Source of the DNA: JAIVJZ01 sp036386515
GTDB taxonomy: Bacteria; Acidobacteriota; Blastocatellia; Pyrinomonadales; Pyrinomonadaceae
DNA length: 64,000 bases
NCBI GenBank assembly: GCA_036386515.1
Contig: DASVVO010000084.1
Span: 68,990 to 132,989 of the forward strand
Direction of reading: 5' to 3'
Below, piece by piece: positions 18,819 through 28,113 of this stretch. Both the position numbers and the translations under genes were made by a program. Each line of letters starts with the position of its first letter. The stretch's first letter is position 1. The notes below the pieces were generated by a model. The model was not told the DNA's origin and made no database searches. It worked only from the letters and a program-made list of their open reading frames with translations.

Positions 18819-20102
18819 TTACGGCGCGGCAAATTGGAAGTCGAGCGTGTTGACGCAGAACGCGAGTTTCGCGTCCATCTCCGCGGGAGAATTCGCGCCG
18901 ATGTTGATCAGACCGTAGCGAAAGCTCTTGCCGTCCTGCATGATGTCTGACAGCAGGCCGCCCTCTGTGACGGCCACCTCCACGCGCGCGTCGGGAAAGG
19001 CGCGCGCCAGTTTCGCCAGTTGCTCGGCGGAGGGCACGCGCACCACCCGCCGGTCTGCAAAAGTGCGAAGCACGCAACTCGCGGCCAGCTTGAAATTTCC
19101 CTGACCGCGCGGGAACGTTGGTTCTTCGCCGAGCGCGACCTGTAATAGCGGGACGTAGGAACTCATCCCGTCCACCTTTTCAAACAGGTCTGGAAACTGT
19201 GAGGCGATCTTCGGGTTGACCTCGATGATGTGAATCTCGCCCGTCGCCGGGTTATAGATCAACTCCATGTTAAAGAGCGCGTTCTCGTAACCGAGGCCGC
19301 TGATGAACGCGGCGGCGATCCGCCCCATCCTCGCCTGCACCTCCGCCGGCAGGCGCGATGGATAGACGAAACGCTCGAACGAGATCGTGCCGGGGAACAT
19401 CACCGCATCGATGATGCCGAGGATGTGTACCTCTCCCCCGAAGGCGTACCCTTCGAGAGAAACCTGTTTGCCTTCGAGCAAGGTTTCGACCAGAAGGTGC
19501 GAGGCGTCGAACTCATAATCGGTGTGTACCCGGAGCAGGTCGTTGAACGGGCGCAGGAATCCCTCCGGGAGCAGGCTCCCGGCGGCGACGCGGCGAAGTT
19601 CGGGCAGGGAACAAACTTTTCGCGCGTTGATGGAAAAGCACGACTTGACGGGTTTCAGGAAAAGCGGAAAGGGTATGTCGAGCGTGTCCGTGGTCAGACC
19701 CGTCGGCGGCACGAGTTGGAAAGAGGGCGTGGCGGAAGGGGTCAGAACTTGTTGCGTCATCCGCGAATAATATTTATGTTCGCAACGCAGCACGCGCTCC
19801 ACTTTCGGCGCGGCCAACCCCAAACGCTCCCCCACGATGCTCGCCACCGGCATGCCCGGATAACCCACGCCCGACGTGACTCCTCCGATGCCTCGCTCCC
19901 GGTGACGCTCAATCGTCGTTTCAATCAATGAGAGGATGTCGAGCGAGCGCGCCTCGGGCTGACGACCGCCCGCGAGTTGCCGGTCGAAATAGTCGCCCGC
20001 GAATTCATCGAAGACGAGACGACAATTCACAGCCGCCGCCACGTCCGGCAGGTAACGATACTCTCTGCTCGTCGGGCAGAGGATCAAAACATTCTTCATC
20101 AT
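18819..20102 (-). CDS. ATP-grasp protein, carboxylate-amine ligase type
   Basis: 427 residues, cytosolic, with two possible adjacent ATGs (20102, 20099). The N-terminus KNVLILCPTSREYRYLPDVA is a Rossmann-like pre-ATP-grasp domain. IPFPLFLKPVKSCFSINARKV (about 145-165) carries the ATP-binding Lys, and LLVETLLEGKQVSLEGYAF and HIIEVNPKIASQFPDLFE provide the E-x-N metal site. The last 90 residues are a separate small domain (ALGEEPTFPRGQ onward) like that seen after carbamoyl-phosphate-type ATP-grasp folds. It forms an acylphosphate and then an amide or C-N bond; substrates are unknown. It differs clearly from the ATP-grasp protein at 14432 and has its own promoter. It is separated from the racemase pair only by the cytochrome gene. 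Confidence 0.82.
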   Translation of the reverse strand: MMKNVLILCPTSREYRYLPDVAAAVNCRLVFDEFAGDYFDRQLAGGRQPEARSLDILSLIETTIERHRERGIGGVTSGVGYPGMPVASIVGERLGLAAPKVERVLRCEHKYYSRMTQQVLTPSATPSFQLVPPTGLTTDTLDIPFPLFLKPVKSCFSINARKVCSLPELRRVAAGSLLPEGFLRPFNDLLRVHTDYEFDASHLLVETLLEGKQVSLEGYAFGGEVHILGIIDAVMFPGTISFERFVYPSRLPAEVQARMGRIAAAFISGLGYENALFNMELIYNPATGEIHIIEVNPKIASQFPDLFEKVDGMSSYVPLLQVALGEEPTFPRGQGNFKLAASCVLRTFADRRVVRVPSAEQLAKLARAFPDARVEVAVTEGGLLSDIMQDGKSFRYGLINIGANSPAEMDAKLAFCVNTLDFQFAAP

Positions 20103-20156
20103 GGATGTCTTAACGGCGCAGAGAGAGGCAGACCGAACAACGGTTAAGGACGCCGC

Positions 20157-20185
20157 AAGGTATCGCCGTCACGAGTCACTGTCAA
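20157..20185 (-). promoter_or_regulatory. Candidate sigma-70-type promoter for the second ATP-grasp gene
   Basis: On the minus strand TTGACA (20180-20185), a 17-base spacer and TACCTT (20157-20162) lie about 55 bases before the start at 20102. Confidence 0.55.
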
Positions 20186-20509
20186 GCGAGTGGGGATTGC
20201 TAAAAATGAAAGACAGGCATCAAAGTCCGACGCCATGGACGGGCAGCATACTGGTCGCGCGCGGCCTATTCAAGTGAAATCCGCATGCGTTGAGTTGAAG
20301 CGTATACCGTCGCCTCAATCTCACGTGTGGGCGGAAGATTTTGGCGACACTTACGCGGCCGCCCGCGGCTTTCATCCCGCCAAACATTTTCAACTGCCGC
20401 AAAGACGGGTAGAATAGCCATCCTTAGTTTCAGTATTCTTCGACGACGAAAAGTTCCACCTTCGTCTTTATCACTCACACTTCACCACCCATCGAAAAAG
20501 GATTGAAAA

Positions 20510-22528
20510 ATGAAAATCAGCAAAGGTTTACCCGGCGCAGTTCTGCTCGCGCTGCTGCTCTTCCCGGCCATGTTGATGGCGCAGGGCGCGGGCGCGTCGA
20601 ATCCCAACGAATCTTTCAAAAATCTCGCCGGAACTCCCGATGAAATGGCGCGCATGCATTTGCCGGAAGCGGCGACTCTGGGGGTTCGTTCAAAGGCTGC
20701 GATGCTGCCGATTCGGTTCCGGCAAGATGCGGCGGGCAACGCCGTCTGGTCGGCCGACGTGCCCGTTGACGACACCGGAGAACTCAAAATGACGCTGCTC
20801 GGAAAGGACAGCGAAGAGTGGCAACTTCGCGTTTCGACCGGCGACGTGCAACTGGACTTGCGGCAGAGTTCCGTGGTCGAGAGCCAGAAGAGCGAAGTGG
20901 GATTCGACGGCGTCGGGTTTCCCGCTGAAGTCTTTACCCTGGGCAACGCGCGCAAGGGTAACTGGAAAGTGGAAGTCACGGCGGGTAAGCGAAAGATGCC
21001 GACAGCCGGGACGGCGGGCTACCTCGTTGTTTCCAGCGGCTCGCCCTATCGTCTCTACAGCTATTTGAACACTCACCAGACGCTCACCGGAAAGCCTCTT
21101 GAGTTCGTCGCTTCCATATTCGACGAGCGCACAGACATCGATTCGAGCGTCCCCAACGCGCTCGCGGGAACCGTCACGAGCGCGGAAATAGAGATTCGCG
21201 CGCCCGGCGGCAAAATCGAAAAATTAAGTTTGGACGGCAAAAACCGGCGGCTTTTCCGAGCGAAATTCATCCCGCGCGAGGCCGGGGAATACACGGCTCA
21301 AATCACTTTGCGCGGCGTGAGCGCGGAAGGCGACGGGTACGTGCGGACGAGCGAACACGTCTTTCGCGTGTTGAGCGATCAGGTCAAACTCGGAGCCGCG
21401 GCGACGAACGTCGCCCTCGTTGACGACACACGCCTGCGTCTCAGTCTCCCCGCTCCCGGTTTAACTCTCGGCCGCAAGGTGGTCGCCTACGCCGAAGTTT
21501 GGAGTCGCGACGCCAACGGCGAAGCAGTTCCCGTGACCTGGATCGGCGGCATGGCGATCGCCGGGGGAAGGAAAAGCCGTGCGACGGTTGATCTGATACT
21601 CGACACGCGCTGGCTATCGAGAGCAGGCACGAACGGCGCATATGAACTGCGCAACGTGCGTCTTCAGGATGCCGACCACTTCGTCACGCTGGCCGAAGCG
21701 GGGACGATGGCGTTGGAGATAAATAATCTGCCGGAAACGTCTAGAAAGTCTGCGCTGGTAGTGAGAAAGTCTGTGCCGGAAATCACGGACGACATGCGGA
21801 TGGGCAAAAGGCCGGACACCTTCGATGCGGGCGCAACCCTCGCCGCCGACTCGCTTACGGCGCAAGCCCTGGGCGGCAAAGTGCTGTTGATTCACGGTTA
21901 TTGCACGGGCGGAAATCCTTTCCCGGTTTCGCAGTTCAGCGATTACGCCGTCTTCCACGATCCGAATCAAAGCCGGTCTCACGACCAATTCGCCAATCTG
22001 ATACGAAATTTCGGCGCTCAGTTTCCCTCCTTCGGCGCGGTCGCGCACAGTCAGGGCGGCGCGGCCTCGCTCCATCTCTACACCTATTACTGGAGCGGCT
22101 TTGATTATGCGACGGGCAACCGGCTGATTCAATCGGTCGGCACGCCGTATCAAGGCACCGCGCTCGCGGGAAATCTGGCCGTCTTAGGACAAGTCTTCGG
22201 CGCAGGTTGCGGCGGCAACAGCGACCTCACCTATAGCGGCGCGGCTTCATGGCTGGCGGGCATTCCGAGTTGGGCGCGTGCCCGCGTGCATTACTCGACC
22301 ACGTCGTTCAACGATGTGTGGTACCGCTACGATTATTGCAGCCTCGCCACCGACCTGTTTTTGGGAGACCCTGAAGACGGCGTCACGGAAAGAGCCTACG
22401 GCCAACTTCCGGGCGGTAATAATCGCGGACACAAAACCGGATGGTGTCACACGAGCGGAATGCGCGACCCCGCACAAACTTCCGACTCGGCGCGCAACGC
22501 CGATATGAATGTTAATGCCGCACGATAG
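20510..22528 (+). CDS. Secreted lipase-like alpha/beta hydrolase with N-terminal beta domains
   Basis: 672 residues; AAAGGA lies before the ATG and a signal peptide follows (GLPGAVLLALLLFPAMLMAQG). Residues about 60-430 are beta-rich, with LRLSLPAPG and EAGEYTAQITLRG segments like the Ig-like or vWA-flanking domains of secreted surface proteins. The C-terminal domain is an alpha/beta hydrolase: oxyanion region VLLIHGYC (His462), nucleophile Ser514 in VAHSQGGAASL and a likely catalytic His in GHKTGWCHTSGM. Several Cys in this domain (YC, GCGG, DYC, GWC) may form disulfides. It is probably an extracellular esterase or lipase. A 20-bp hairpin follows 17 bases after its stop, so it is transcribed alone. 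A TAGAAT at 20410-20415 may be its -10. Confidence 0.83.
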   Translation: MKISKGLPGAVLLALLLFPAMLMAQGAGASNPNESFKNLAGTPDEMARMHLPEAATLGVRSKAAMLPIRFRQDAAGNAVWSADVPVDDTGELKMTLLGKDSEEWQLRVSTGDVQLDLRQSSVVESQKSEVGFDGVGFPAEVFTLGNARKGNWKVEVTAGKRKMPTAGTAGYLVVSSGSPYRLYSYLNTHQTLTGKPLEFVASIFDERTDIDSSVPNALAGTVTSAEIEIRAPGGKIEKLSLDGKNRRLFRAKFIPREAGEYTAQITLRGVSAEGDGYVRTSEHVFRVLSDQVKLGAAATNVALVDDTRLRLSLPAPGLTLGRKVVAYAEVWSRDANGEAVPVTWIGGMAIAGGRKSRATVDLILDTRWLSRAGTNGAYELRNVRLQDADHFVTLAEAGTMALEINNLPETSRKSALVVRKSVPEITDDMRMGKRPDTFDAGATLAADSLTAQALGGKVLLIHGYCTGGNPFPVSQFSDYAVFHDPNQSRSHDQFANLIRNFGAQFPSFGAVAHSQGGAASLHLYTYYWSGFDYATGNRLIQSVGTPYQGTALAGNLAVLGQVFGAGCGGNSDLTYSGAASWLAGIPSWARARVHYSTTSFNDVWYRYDYCSLATDLFLGDPEDGVTERAYGQLPGGNNRGHKTGWCHTSGMRDPAQTSDSARNADMNVNAAR

Positions 22529-22545
22529 CCCGGCTTAACTGACGC

Positions 22546-22594
22546 AAGAAGTTCGCCATGATGATCCTCCGTGAATCATCATGGCGAACTTCTT
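22546..22594 (+). terminator. 20-bp hairpin terminator after the lipase-like gene
   Basis: Bases 22546-22565 and 22575-22594 form a perfect 20-bp stem with a 9-base loop, ending CTTCTT followed by TTCG on the plus strand. It starts 17 bases after the stop codon at 22528. Confidence 0.75.
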
Positions 22595-22754
22595 TTCGTA
22601 ACCTTGTTGCCCAGCAAAAAAACTTTTGCCGCGAATGATAATTTTCGACGCCCTTCCGCGCATTAGTTTAGTGAAGACGGTTGCAACCGACCTTTGCGCG
22701 CGGTAGTTGCTGCGGCTGAAAACACTTTTCGGTAATGTTAAGGAGAACAAGGCA

Positions 22755-23270
22755 ATGCACAAATGCGTCAACAAAATTGCGAAGCACTTCAAACTCGCGT
22801 CGCTCATCCTCTTGCTCGCGCTCGTCGGAGGGCACACGCTCGATGCGGGCGGGCGCGCCCAAACACAGGCCGGGTCGTCTACCCTCAAGGCGGAGTTGAA
22901 ATCGTCCGCCGAGGCGAAGCGCGCTCTGTCCGACATCGGCACGCGAGACTTCAAACAGGTCAAAAATGCCAGGGTGCGTCAGGCGGCGACTCGCTCGCTC
23001 GCTGCTTTGAGGGCGGTCGCCAATAACACCTCGAAGGCGCGCGAAGCGACGCTGGCCGCTAATTTCGTCCGCTCCGTCAAGACCTTAAAGGGACTGGCGC
23101 AACCCGGTTCCACGCCTATTGAGGAGTGCGATAAGGGGTACGAGTTATGCATCGAGTTGTGCAAGGAGACGGGCGGCAACTGCGACCTCTGCGGCTTTAG
23201 CCAGTACGGATGCTACCTGAATAAATTGGCGATAGAAATGACGAAAAACCCCGACGACCCGACGCCCTAA
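22755..23270 (+). CDS. Small secreted cysteine-rich protein of unknown function
   Basis: 171 residues; the ATG at 22755 has AAGGAG 10 bases upstream. A signal peptide (KLASLILLLALVGGHTLDAGG) is followed by a helical, Ala/Lys/Arg-rich middle (about 40-125). The C-terminal knot-like segment of about 30 residues carries six Cys: ECDKGYELC, ELCKETGGNC, DLCG and YGC. The spacing CX6CX3CX6CX2CX6C suggests three disulfides. It resembles no family I can name. It follows the lipase-like gene but is separated by that gene's terminator, so it is a separate unit. Confidence 0.65.
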   Translation: MHKCVNKIAKHFKLASLILLLALVGGHTLDAGGRAQTQAGSSTLKAELKSSAEAKRALSDIGTRDFKQVKNARVRQAATRSLAALRAVANNTSKAREATLAANFVRSVKTLKGLAQPGSTPIEECDKGYELCIELCKETGGNCDLCGFSQYGCYLNKLAIEMTKNPDDPTP

Positions 23271-23342
23271 CCAACGCCCCGGCGACACCGTCCGCGCCGC
23301 AAAAAATATTACGGCTGCGCTGCGATTGACTACTCCCGGACG

Positions 23343-23392
23343 CATCACGGCGAAGGCGGCGAGCAGGTGCGCTCGCCGCCTTCGCCGTGATG
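23343..23392. terminator. 22-bp GC-rich hairpin between convergent genes
   Basis: CATCACGGCGAAGGCGGCGAGC-type arms at 23343-23364 and 23371-23392 pair perfectly around a 6-base loop. It lies between two convergent stops (23270 and 23431). Neither side has a clear T-tract, so factor-independent termination is uncertain. Confidence 0.5.
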
Positions 23393-23430
23393 TGTGCCGG
23401 TCGCTCACGGTAAGGTTGAAAGTGTCTCCC

Positions 23431-26400
23431 TTACTGTAGTGTGACGGTGTTGAGTGAGACGCCAAAACTGCCGTCGGCGGGACTACTGCCGTCGATCACG
23501 ACCCGCATCACCTTCTGTCCCGAAGTCAGGCTGACGCCCGTTTTGGTCACCGTCTGAAAGGTTGACCAACTGCCCGTATTGGGAACCGTCAACGGCCCCG
23601 TCACATCCACGCCGTCGAACTCGACGTGGAAGGTTTGCCCGGTCACTGATGCGCCGACATCCAGCGAGAGCGTGTAGGTGCCTGCGGCTGTGATGTTGAC
23701 GGTGTACTTGAGCCACTCGCCCCCGAAGGCGCGCAACACAACGTTGCTGTAAGTGTCCACATCGGTGTTGCGCGATGGGCAATAGCCGGTGCAGCCCACC
23801 GTGATGTCATGGTAGGCGACCATCTCGCCGCCGTTGTCGAAATCCAGGGCGGAGATAGTGCCCGGCATAGACGCGGCGGTTCCGCTGTAAGGCGTCGGCG
23901 AAGTTGCGGCGTTGACGATGCGGAGCGACTTGAAGCTGTTGAAGCCCGCGCCGTTGTCGATCACGATCCGCACCACTCTCTGGCCGGCGTTTAGGCTGAC
24001 CCCGGTCTTGATTGCGCTCTGCCAGTTTGTCCAGCTACCCGTCAGCGGAATAGACATGATCCCGGTGACATCCACCCCGTCCACTTCAACGTGGAAAGTG
24101 CCCCCGGCCGTGTCCGACCCGACCTGCGCCACGATCGCATAGGTGCCGGCCGTCGCCCCGACATCAACCGTGTACTTCAACCATTCCCCGGTTTGCAGCG
24201 TCAGGACAGTATCGGCATACATGTCAACGTCCGTACTGCGGTAAGTGGACGATGACGAATTGCCGCTGGTGAGGTCGTGATAGGCAAGACCTTCGCCGCC
24301 GTTGTCGAAGTTCTCCACAGGGATCGCGCCGGGAAGCGCGATGGGCGTGCCCGTGTAGGGCGTCGAGACCGGCGTGCCCGCGACGATGGCGAGTGTGTCG
24401 AAGTCGGCGACGATGCCTTCGACCCCGGCCGTATCCAGCACGAGACGCAGGACGTGTGTGCCCGCCGTCAAGCTCACCCCGTTTTTGGAGACCGTTTGGA
24501 AGGTGTACCAGGAGCCGGTGGTCGGAGCCTGGAGCGCGCCCGTGACATTGACGCCGTCCACTTCCATGTGGAACGTCCCGCCCGCGAGCCGCGAAGCCAC
24601 GCTCGCCTCAAGCTGATACGTTCCGGCGGTGGGAACCTGGATGCTGTATTCGAGCCATTCGCCCGGATATGCGTTGAACAGGACGTGGCCGTTGCTCGCC
24701 CCGCTGGCCGCCCTCACATCCACGTCGGTGGTGCGATAGACGCCGCCGTTGTTGCCGCCGTCCAGATCGTGATACGCGACGCTCTCGCCGCCGTGGTCGA
24801 AGTTTTCCGCCTCGATCGTCGCCGGGATGCTGACGGGCGTCGTGGCATATGGCGTCTGCGCCGGTGCGTTGATGGCGGCGTTCATCGCATTAATGTCGCA
24901 GCCGATGTCTTTCCCATCCGTCCCCTGATTCTTGTAGGGGCTGTTCGAGGCCAGGCGGTAGTCGCCGTTAGCCCGGTCAACGAACAGGGCGTTGTTGATC
25001 GAAGAGGGGTAGCAATTCAACGGGGAAGGGCAACTGTTGGTGGTGAATAAATTGGGGTTAGCCCCGGCCAGGACGTTTCGCTGGAGGAGGTGGCCGGGGA
25101 ATATATTGTTGATGGTGGCGTCGCCTTCCCCATAATAGGATGATTTGAAGCCGTACTGATTATGGGTGAGCAGGTTATTCTTGAAAACGAAACCCGTGGT
25201 CTGGATTGCGCTCGTATTTGGCCCGTTTATATTTACGATGGTGTCCGAGTGAAAGACCGTGTTGTGGTCTACGGTCAGTCCGTCCACCCCGTCGTCATTT
25301 AAAGTCAGGAAGTGACCGGCCGCGCAGTTCGTCCCGCACCACGTCACCCGGTCGATGTCGTCGAAGACATTGTTTCTAATCGTGATGCGGGCTGAGCGTG
25401 CATTCGTCCCCTTAAATTGGACGCCGAAGGCGGCGTGGCGCACGATGTTGTTGGTGAAGGTGACATCTTCAATCGTATCGGGTGAGTAGACCGTGAACAG
25501 GACGGCGTATCCGTCCTGCGCGTCGGCCCAGGTGTTTTCCATGAGGTTCCCGTCGATCTCGACGCGGCGGGCGTGCTTCAATTCCAGCAGATTCTTGACC
25601 TCCCATTTGGTGCTCCCGGTGTTCGAACGCCACGAAACGGGTTTGTATAAATGGTTGCGGCGGATTTCGATATCCGAGGGGATCAGCCCCGTAATGGTCG
25701 CCGCCGAGCCGCCGAACAGGATGTTGATGCCGGAGGCTTCCACCCGGTTGTTGATGATCTTAAACGGGCCGGGGCCGTTCCAGCCCAGTATCCCGTGCGA
25801 TTCACCGACGAGCCTATGGCAGTCGGAAACATGCGAATTGATAATCTCCGTGTGCGCGCTGTTCAAAGCGATGCAACGCCGCAGAGGGGTCGTCGGGTAG
25901 CCGTGAATATAGTTGCGGTCGATCACGATGTGGTGCGGAACGTCTGCCAGAACGGTGCCGTTCGGCACGCCCAGAAAAACGAGGTCGGTGAGTTCGGCCG
26001 TCCCTTGAGGATGGAGTATTTCCAGACCGACGAGACGATAATGGTGCGCTTTCGCGTCGGTCATGAGGGCGGATTGGTTCTGTCCGGGAGCGACCAGTTT
26101 GGGCATCACGCTCTCGTAGGCGGGCGTGATGCGCTCGCCCGGCGCGGGCAAACTCGTGTCGGGCGCGGACGTGCGAATAGTAATCCATTGCGTGCTCTCG
26201 CCCTTGTAGCGCAGATAAAACGATCCGGTGAATGAGGCGTTGGCCTGGAGGAGGAGCGTGTCGCCGGGTTCGGCCTCGTCGATTGCCAACTGCAAGTCTT
26301 GATAATCATTGCCGGACGCGGGGCCGACCGTGATCGACTGCGCTTGTGCAAACAAGGGGGCGGCGCAGAAGATTAAAAAGAGGAAAGCGATGAATGGTTT

Positions 26401-26442
26401 GAAGGCGGCTTGAAGGGCGTTGCGGGAAAAAATCTTCGACAT
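23431..26442 (-). CDS. Secreted right-handed beta-helix protein with three CBM6-like modules
   Basis: 1003 residues; the ATG at 26442 has AAGGAG 10 bases upstream, followed by a signal peptide (FKPFIAFLFLIFCAAPLFAQ). The N-terminal half (about 35-520) is a parallel beta-helix in the pectate-lyase/NosD style: ITVGPASGNDYQDLQLAIDEA at the start and many short asparagine-rich turns such as NRVEASGIN, NNIVRHAAFG and HNTVFHSDT. Three carbohydrate-binding-module-6-like units of about 140 residues follow. They begin EAENFDHGGESVAYHD, VENFDNGGEGLAYHD and LDFDNGGEMVAYHD and each contain HxEVDGVxVTG-type and GSWxxFQ elements. It is probably a polysaccharide lyase or glycan-binding surface protein. Catalytic residues could not be identified with confidence. 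Confidence 0.88.
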   Translation of the reverse strand: MSKIFSRNALQAAFKPFIAFLFLIFCAAPLFAQAQSITVGPASGNDYQDLQLAIDEAEPGDTLLLQANASFTGSFYLRYKGESTQWITIRTSAPDTSLPAPGERITPAYESVMPKLVAPGQNQSALMTDAKAHHYRLVGLEILHPQGTAELTDLVFLGVPNGTVLADVPHHIVIDRNYIHGYPTTPLRRCIALNSAHTEIINSHVSDCHRLVGESHGILGWNGPGPFKIINNRVEASGINILFGGSAATITGLIPSDIEIRRNHLYKPVSWRSNTGSTKWEVKNLLELKHARRVEIDGNLMENTWADAQDGYAVLFTVYSPDTIEDVTFTNNIVRHAAFGVQFKGTNARSARITIRNNVFDDIDRVTWCGTNCAAGHFLTLNDDGVDGLTVDHNTVFHSDTIVNINGPNTSAIQTTGFVFKNNLLTHNQYGFKSSYYGEGDATINNIFPGHLLQRNVLAGANPNLFTTNSCPSPLNCYPSSINNALFVDRANGDYRLASNSPYKNQGTDGKDIGCDINAMNAAINAPAQTPYATTPVSIPATIEAENFDHGGESVAYHDLDGGNNGGVYRTTDVDVRAASGASNGHVLFNAYPGEWLEYSIQVPTAGTYQLEASVASRLAGGTFHMEVDGVNVTGALQAPTTGSWYTFQTVSKNGVSLTAGTHVLRLVLDTAGVEGIVADFDTLAIVAGTPVSTPYTGTPIALPGAIPVENFDNGGEGLAYHDLTSGNSSSSTYRSTDVDMYADTVLTLQTGEWLKYTVDVGATAGTYAIVAQVGSDTAGGTFHVEVDGVDVTGIMSIPLTGSWTNWQSAIKTGVSLNAGQRVVRIVIDNGAGFNSFKSLRIVNAATSPTPYSGTAASMPGTISALDFDNGGEMVAYHDITVGCTGYCPSRNTDVDTYSNVVLRAFGGEWLKYTVNITAAGTYTLSLDVGASVTGQTFHVEFDGVDVTGPLTVPNTGSWSTFQTVTKTGVSLTSGQKVMRVVIDGSSPADGSFGVSLNTVTLQ

Positions 26443-26602
26443 GACTAATTTACTCCTTGGGTGGGTTTGGGGAAAATCAGAGGGTAGGCTTGAAAAGAGG
26501 AAACGTGAGTTGCCTACAAAAATCAAGGCTACGAACGGGAGAGACGTTACGTAGAACTTTTTCAGGTAATACATGTTAAGGCTGCGATCACCTGAAACTG
26601 AA

Positions 26603-26652
26603 CGGAGCGCATCGGCGAGCTATCGGATATTCCGATAAGCCTCTCCGCTCCG
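26603..26652 (-). promoter_or_regulatory. Nested inverted repeat in the leader of the beta-helix gene
   Basis: The inner palindrome is TATCGGA (26621-26627), TAT, TCCGATA (26631-26637). The outer arms CGGAGCG (26603-26609) and CGCTCCG (26646-26652) also pair. It lies in the leader between the candidate promoter and the start at 26442, so it could be an operator or a structured 5' leader. Confidence 0.4.
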
Positions 26653-26794
26653 GTAACAATAGTTAGGCGCTCGCTAAAACCCGCGCGAAGAATGCCGGCG
26701 CGAAGCCTTGCGCTTCCTACATTATCGGTTGCGAAATGAGTGATGACGGACGGGTGAAGTCCGGCATGGAATCTATGATCGGGAGGCGGCAGAC

Positions 26795-26823
26795 AGCCTA
26801 CTGTGTGACCCTGCCGAAGTCAA
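26795..26823 (-). promoter_or_regulatory. Candidate sigma-70-type promoter for the beta-helix gene
   Basis: On the minus strand TTGACT (26818-26823), a 17-base spacer and TAGGCT (26795-26800). It lies about 350 bases before the start, giving a long leader. Confidence 0.4.
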
Positions 26824-27314
26824 GATTTTTTTATAATAGTTTGTGAAACGCCACCGCCAAGCATCGTCTCCCCGTGAGTTTTCAGCTACATAATCGAATG
26901 GGGAGGCGTTGGGCTTTACGGGGGCAAGCCTCAGTTAGCCACGAGGCACAAAAGCAGGGCAATTTGTGAGCGGAAAAAAGCGTTTCACCTCAGCCTCAGA
27001 GAGAGACTCAGACCCTCTTATCAACAACTTAACGGCGGTTATAAGCACACTAAATTGTGCATGAATTATCAGCGTAATCCGAACAAGTAGTCGGTAGAGT
27101 CCGATAATATTCATTATGTTGATTTGGCTCGCCGAGAAAAGTGTTCAGCAGCTAACAGAACGAAATTGCTAAACACACCACGACGGCTCAAAATCCACCA
27201 CGTGAGAAAGCATTGAAAACCTTTGAGCGTTATCGGATGCATATCTTTATTGATGAGTATTATTGGTCAAAGATTTGTGGAAGTTGCGGGTTCACAGTTT
27301 GAAGGGGAGCGGAG

Positions 27315-28049
27315 TTATATGAGGTTAGTGAGGCGGTGGCGGGCTTTGACGATTTGCCGGGCGATGCGTTGGGCTTCTTCGGCGAGGGCGTCGCGGCCTT
27401 GTGCGGCGGCTTCGTCGGCCGCGAGTTTTATCCGGTAGAGGCCGTTCTGGGTGAGTCGCTTGAGGCCGAACTCGACGGTGCGCAACTCATCTTTGAGAGA
27501 GAGGAGTTTTTCTTGGAGGTCTACGGGACTGTCGGCGGCTTGCACGCGGGTGCAATAGAATTGCAGTTCTTCGTCGCCGAGCAGGGTGTGCAGGCTCTCG
27601 GCGTCGCCTTCGCGGTAGGCACGGCTGGCTTCGGCCATGATCCGGTGGCGGCGTCCGGCCTCGGCCTCATCCGCCGCGTGGTCTGGATGAAAGAGCTTTG
27701 CCACCGACCAGAAAAGTTTGCGCAGGCTATTTCCCACCGCCGGCTTTTCCTGCCCGCGCATCTTCCCGGCGCGGTGAGCCTCCGCCTCCGCTGCTTCCGC
27801 ATCCGCGTCGTATTCCGGGTCGAGCAGGCGCGCCTCGGCCTGCTTGATGGCTTGCTCGATCTCGGCCAACTCGGCCAGTTGGCTGCCGACGATCTGCGTG
27901 TAGCGGACGTTGAAATTGTGCATCTCGGCTTGCAGAGTCGTCAGTTCAACTTGCCGCCCGGACAAAAGCGACTCCAGACGCGCCACTTCCGCCGCCGGAT
28001 CGAACGGCTCCTCGCGGGCGGTGGATGGATGGAGAGTCAAACTTTGCAT
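27315..28049 (-). CDS. J-domain-like coiled-coil protein
   Basis: 244 residues from the ATG at 28049 (no clear ribosome site; an upstream in-frame ATG at 28127 lies inside a repeat and is less likely). Residues 20-95 form a long charged helix, predicted coiled coil (EVARLESLLSGRQVELTTLQAEM). A J-domain-like segment follows at about 105-145: LRKLFWSVAKLFHPDHA with the HPD tripeptide, then RIMAEASRAYREGDAESL. A third helical part (about 180-244) is again coiled-coil-like. It may act as a DnaK co-chaperone or only borrow the fold. There is no Gly/Phe or zinc region as in DnaJ, and no chaperone genes are near. Confidence 0.7.
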   Translation of the reverse strand: MQSLTLHPSTAREEPFDPAAEVARLESLLSGRQVELTTLQAEMHNFNVRYTQIVGSQLAELAEIEQAIKQAEARLLDPEYDADAEAAEAEAHRAGKMRGQEKPAVGNSLRKLFWSVAKLFHPDHAADEAEAGRRHRIMAEASRAYREGDAESLHTLLGDEELQFYCTRVQAADSPVDLQEKLLSLKDELRTVEFGLKRLTQNGLYRIKLAADEAAAQGRDALAEEAQRIARQIVKARHRLTNLI

Positions 28050-28113
28050 GCAGCTTAACGGACAGTATAGCAAGGCGCGCGGCAATATTCTCCGTGCGGC
28101 GGAGGAATAGATA

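Larger units (their letters stand above)
26443..27314. other. About 870 bases without a gene, AT-richer than its surroundings
   Basis: No supported gene. On the minus strand it holds a candidate promoter (26795-26823) and, between it and the beta-helix gene, a nested inverted repeat at 26603-26652. The rest (26830-27314) is low in GC with ATCGGA/TCCGAT half-sites near 27100 and 27235 but no other clear structure. Confidence 0.6.
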
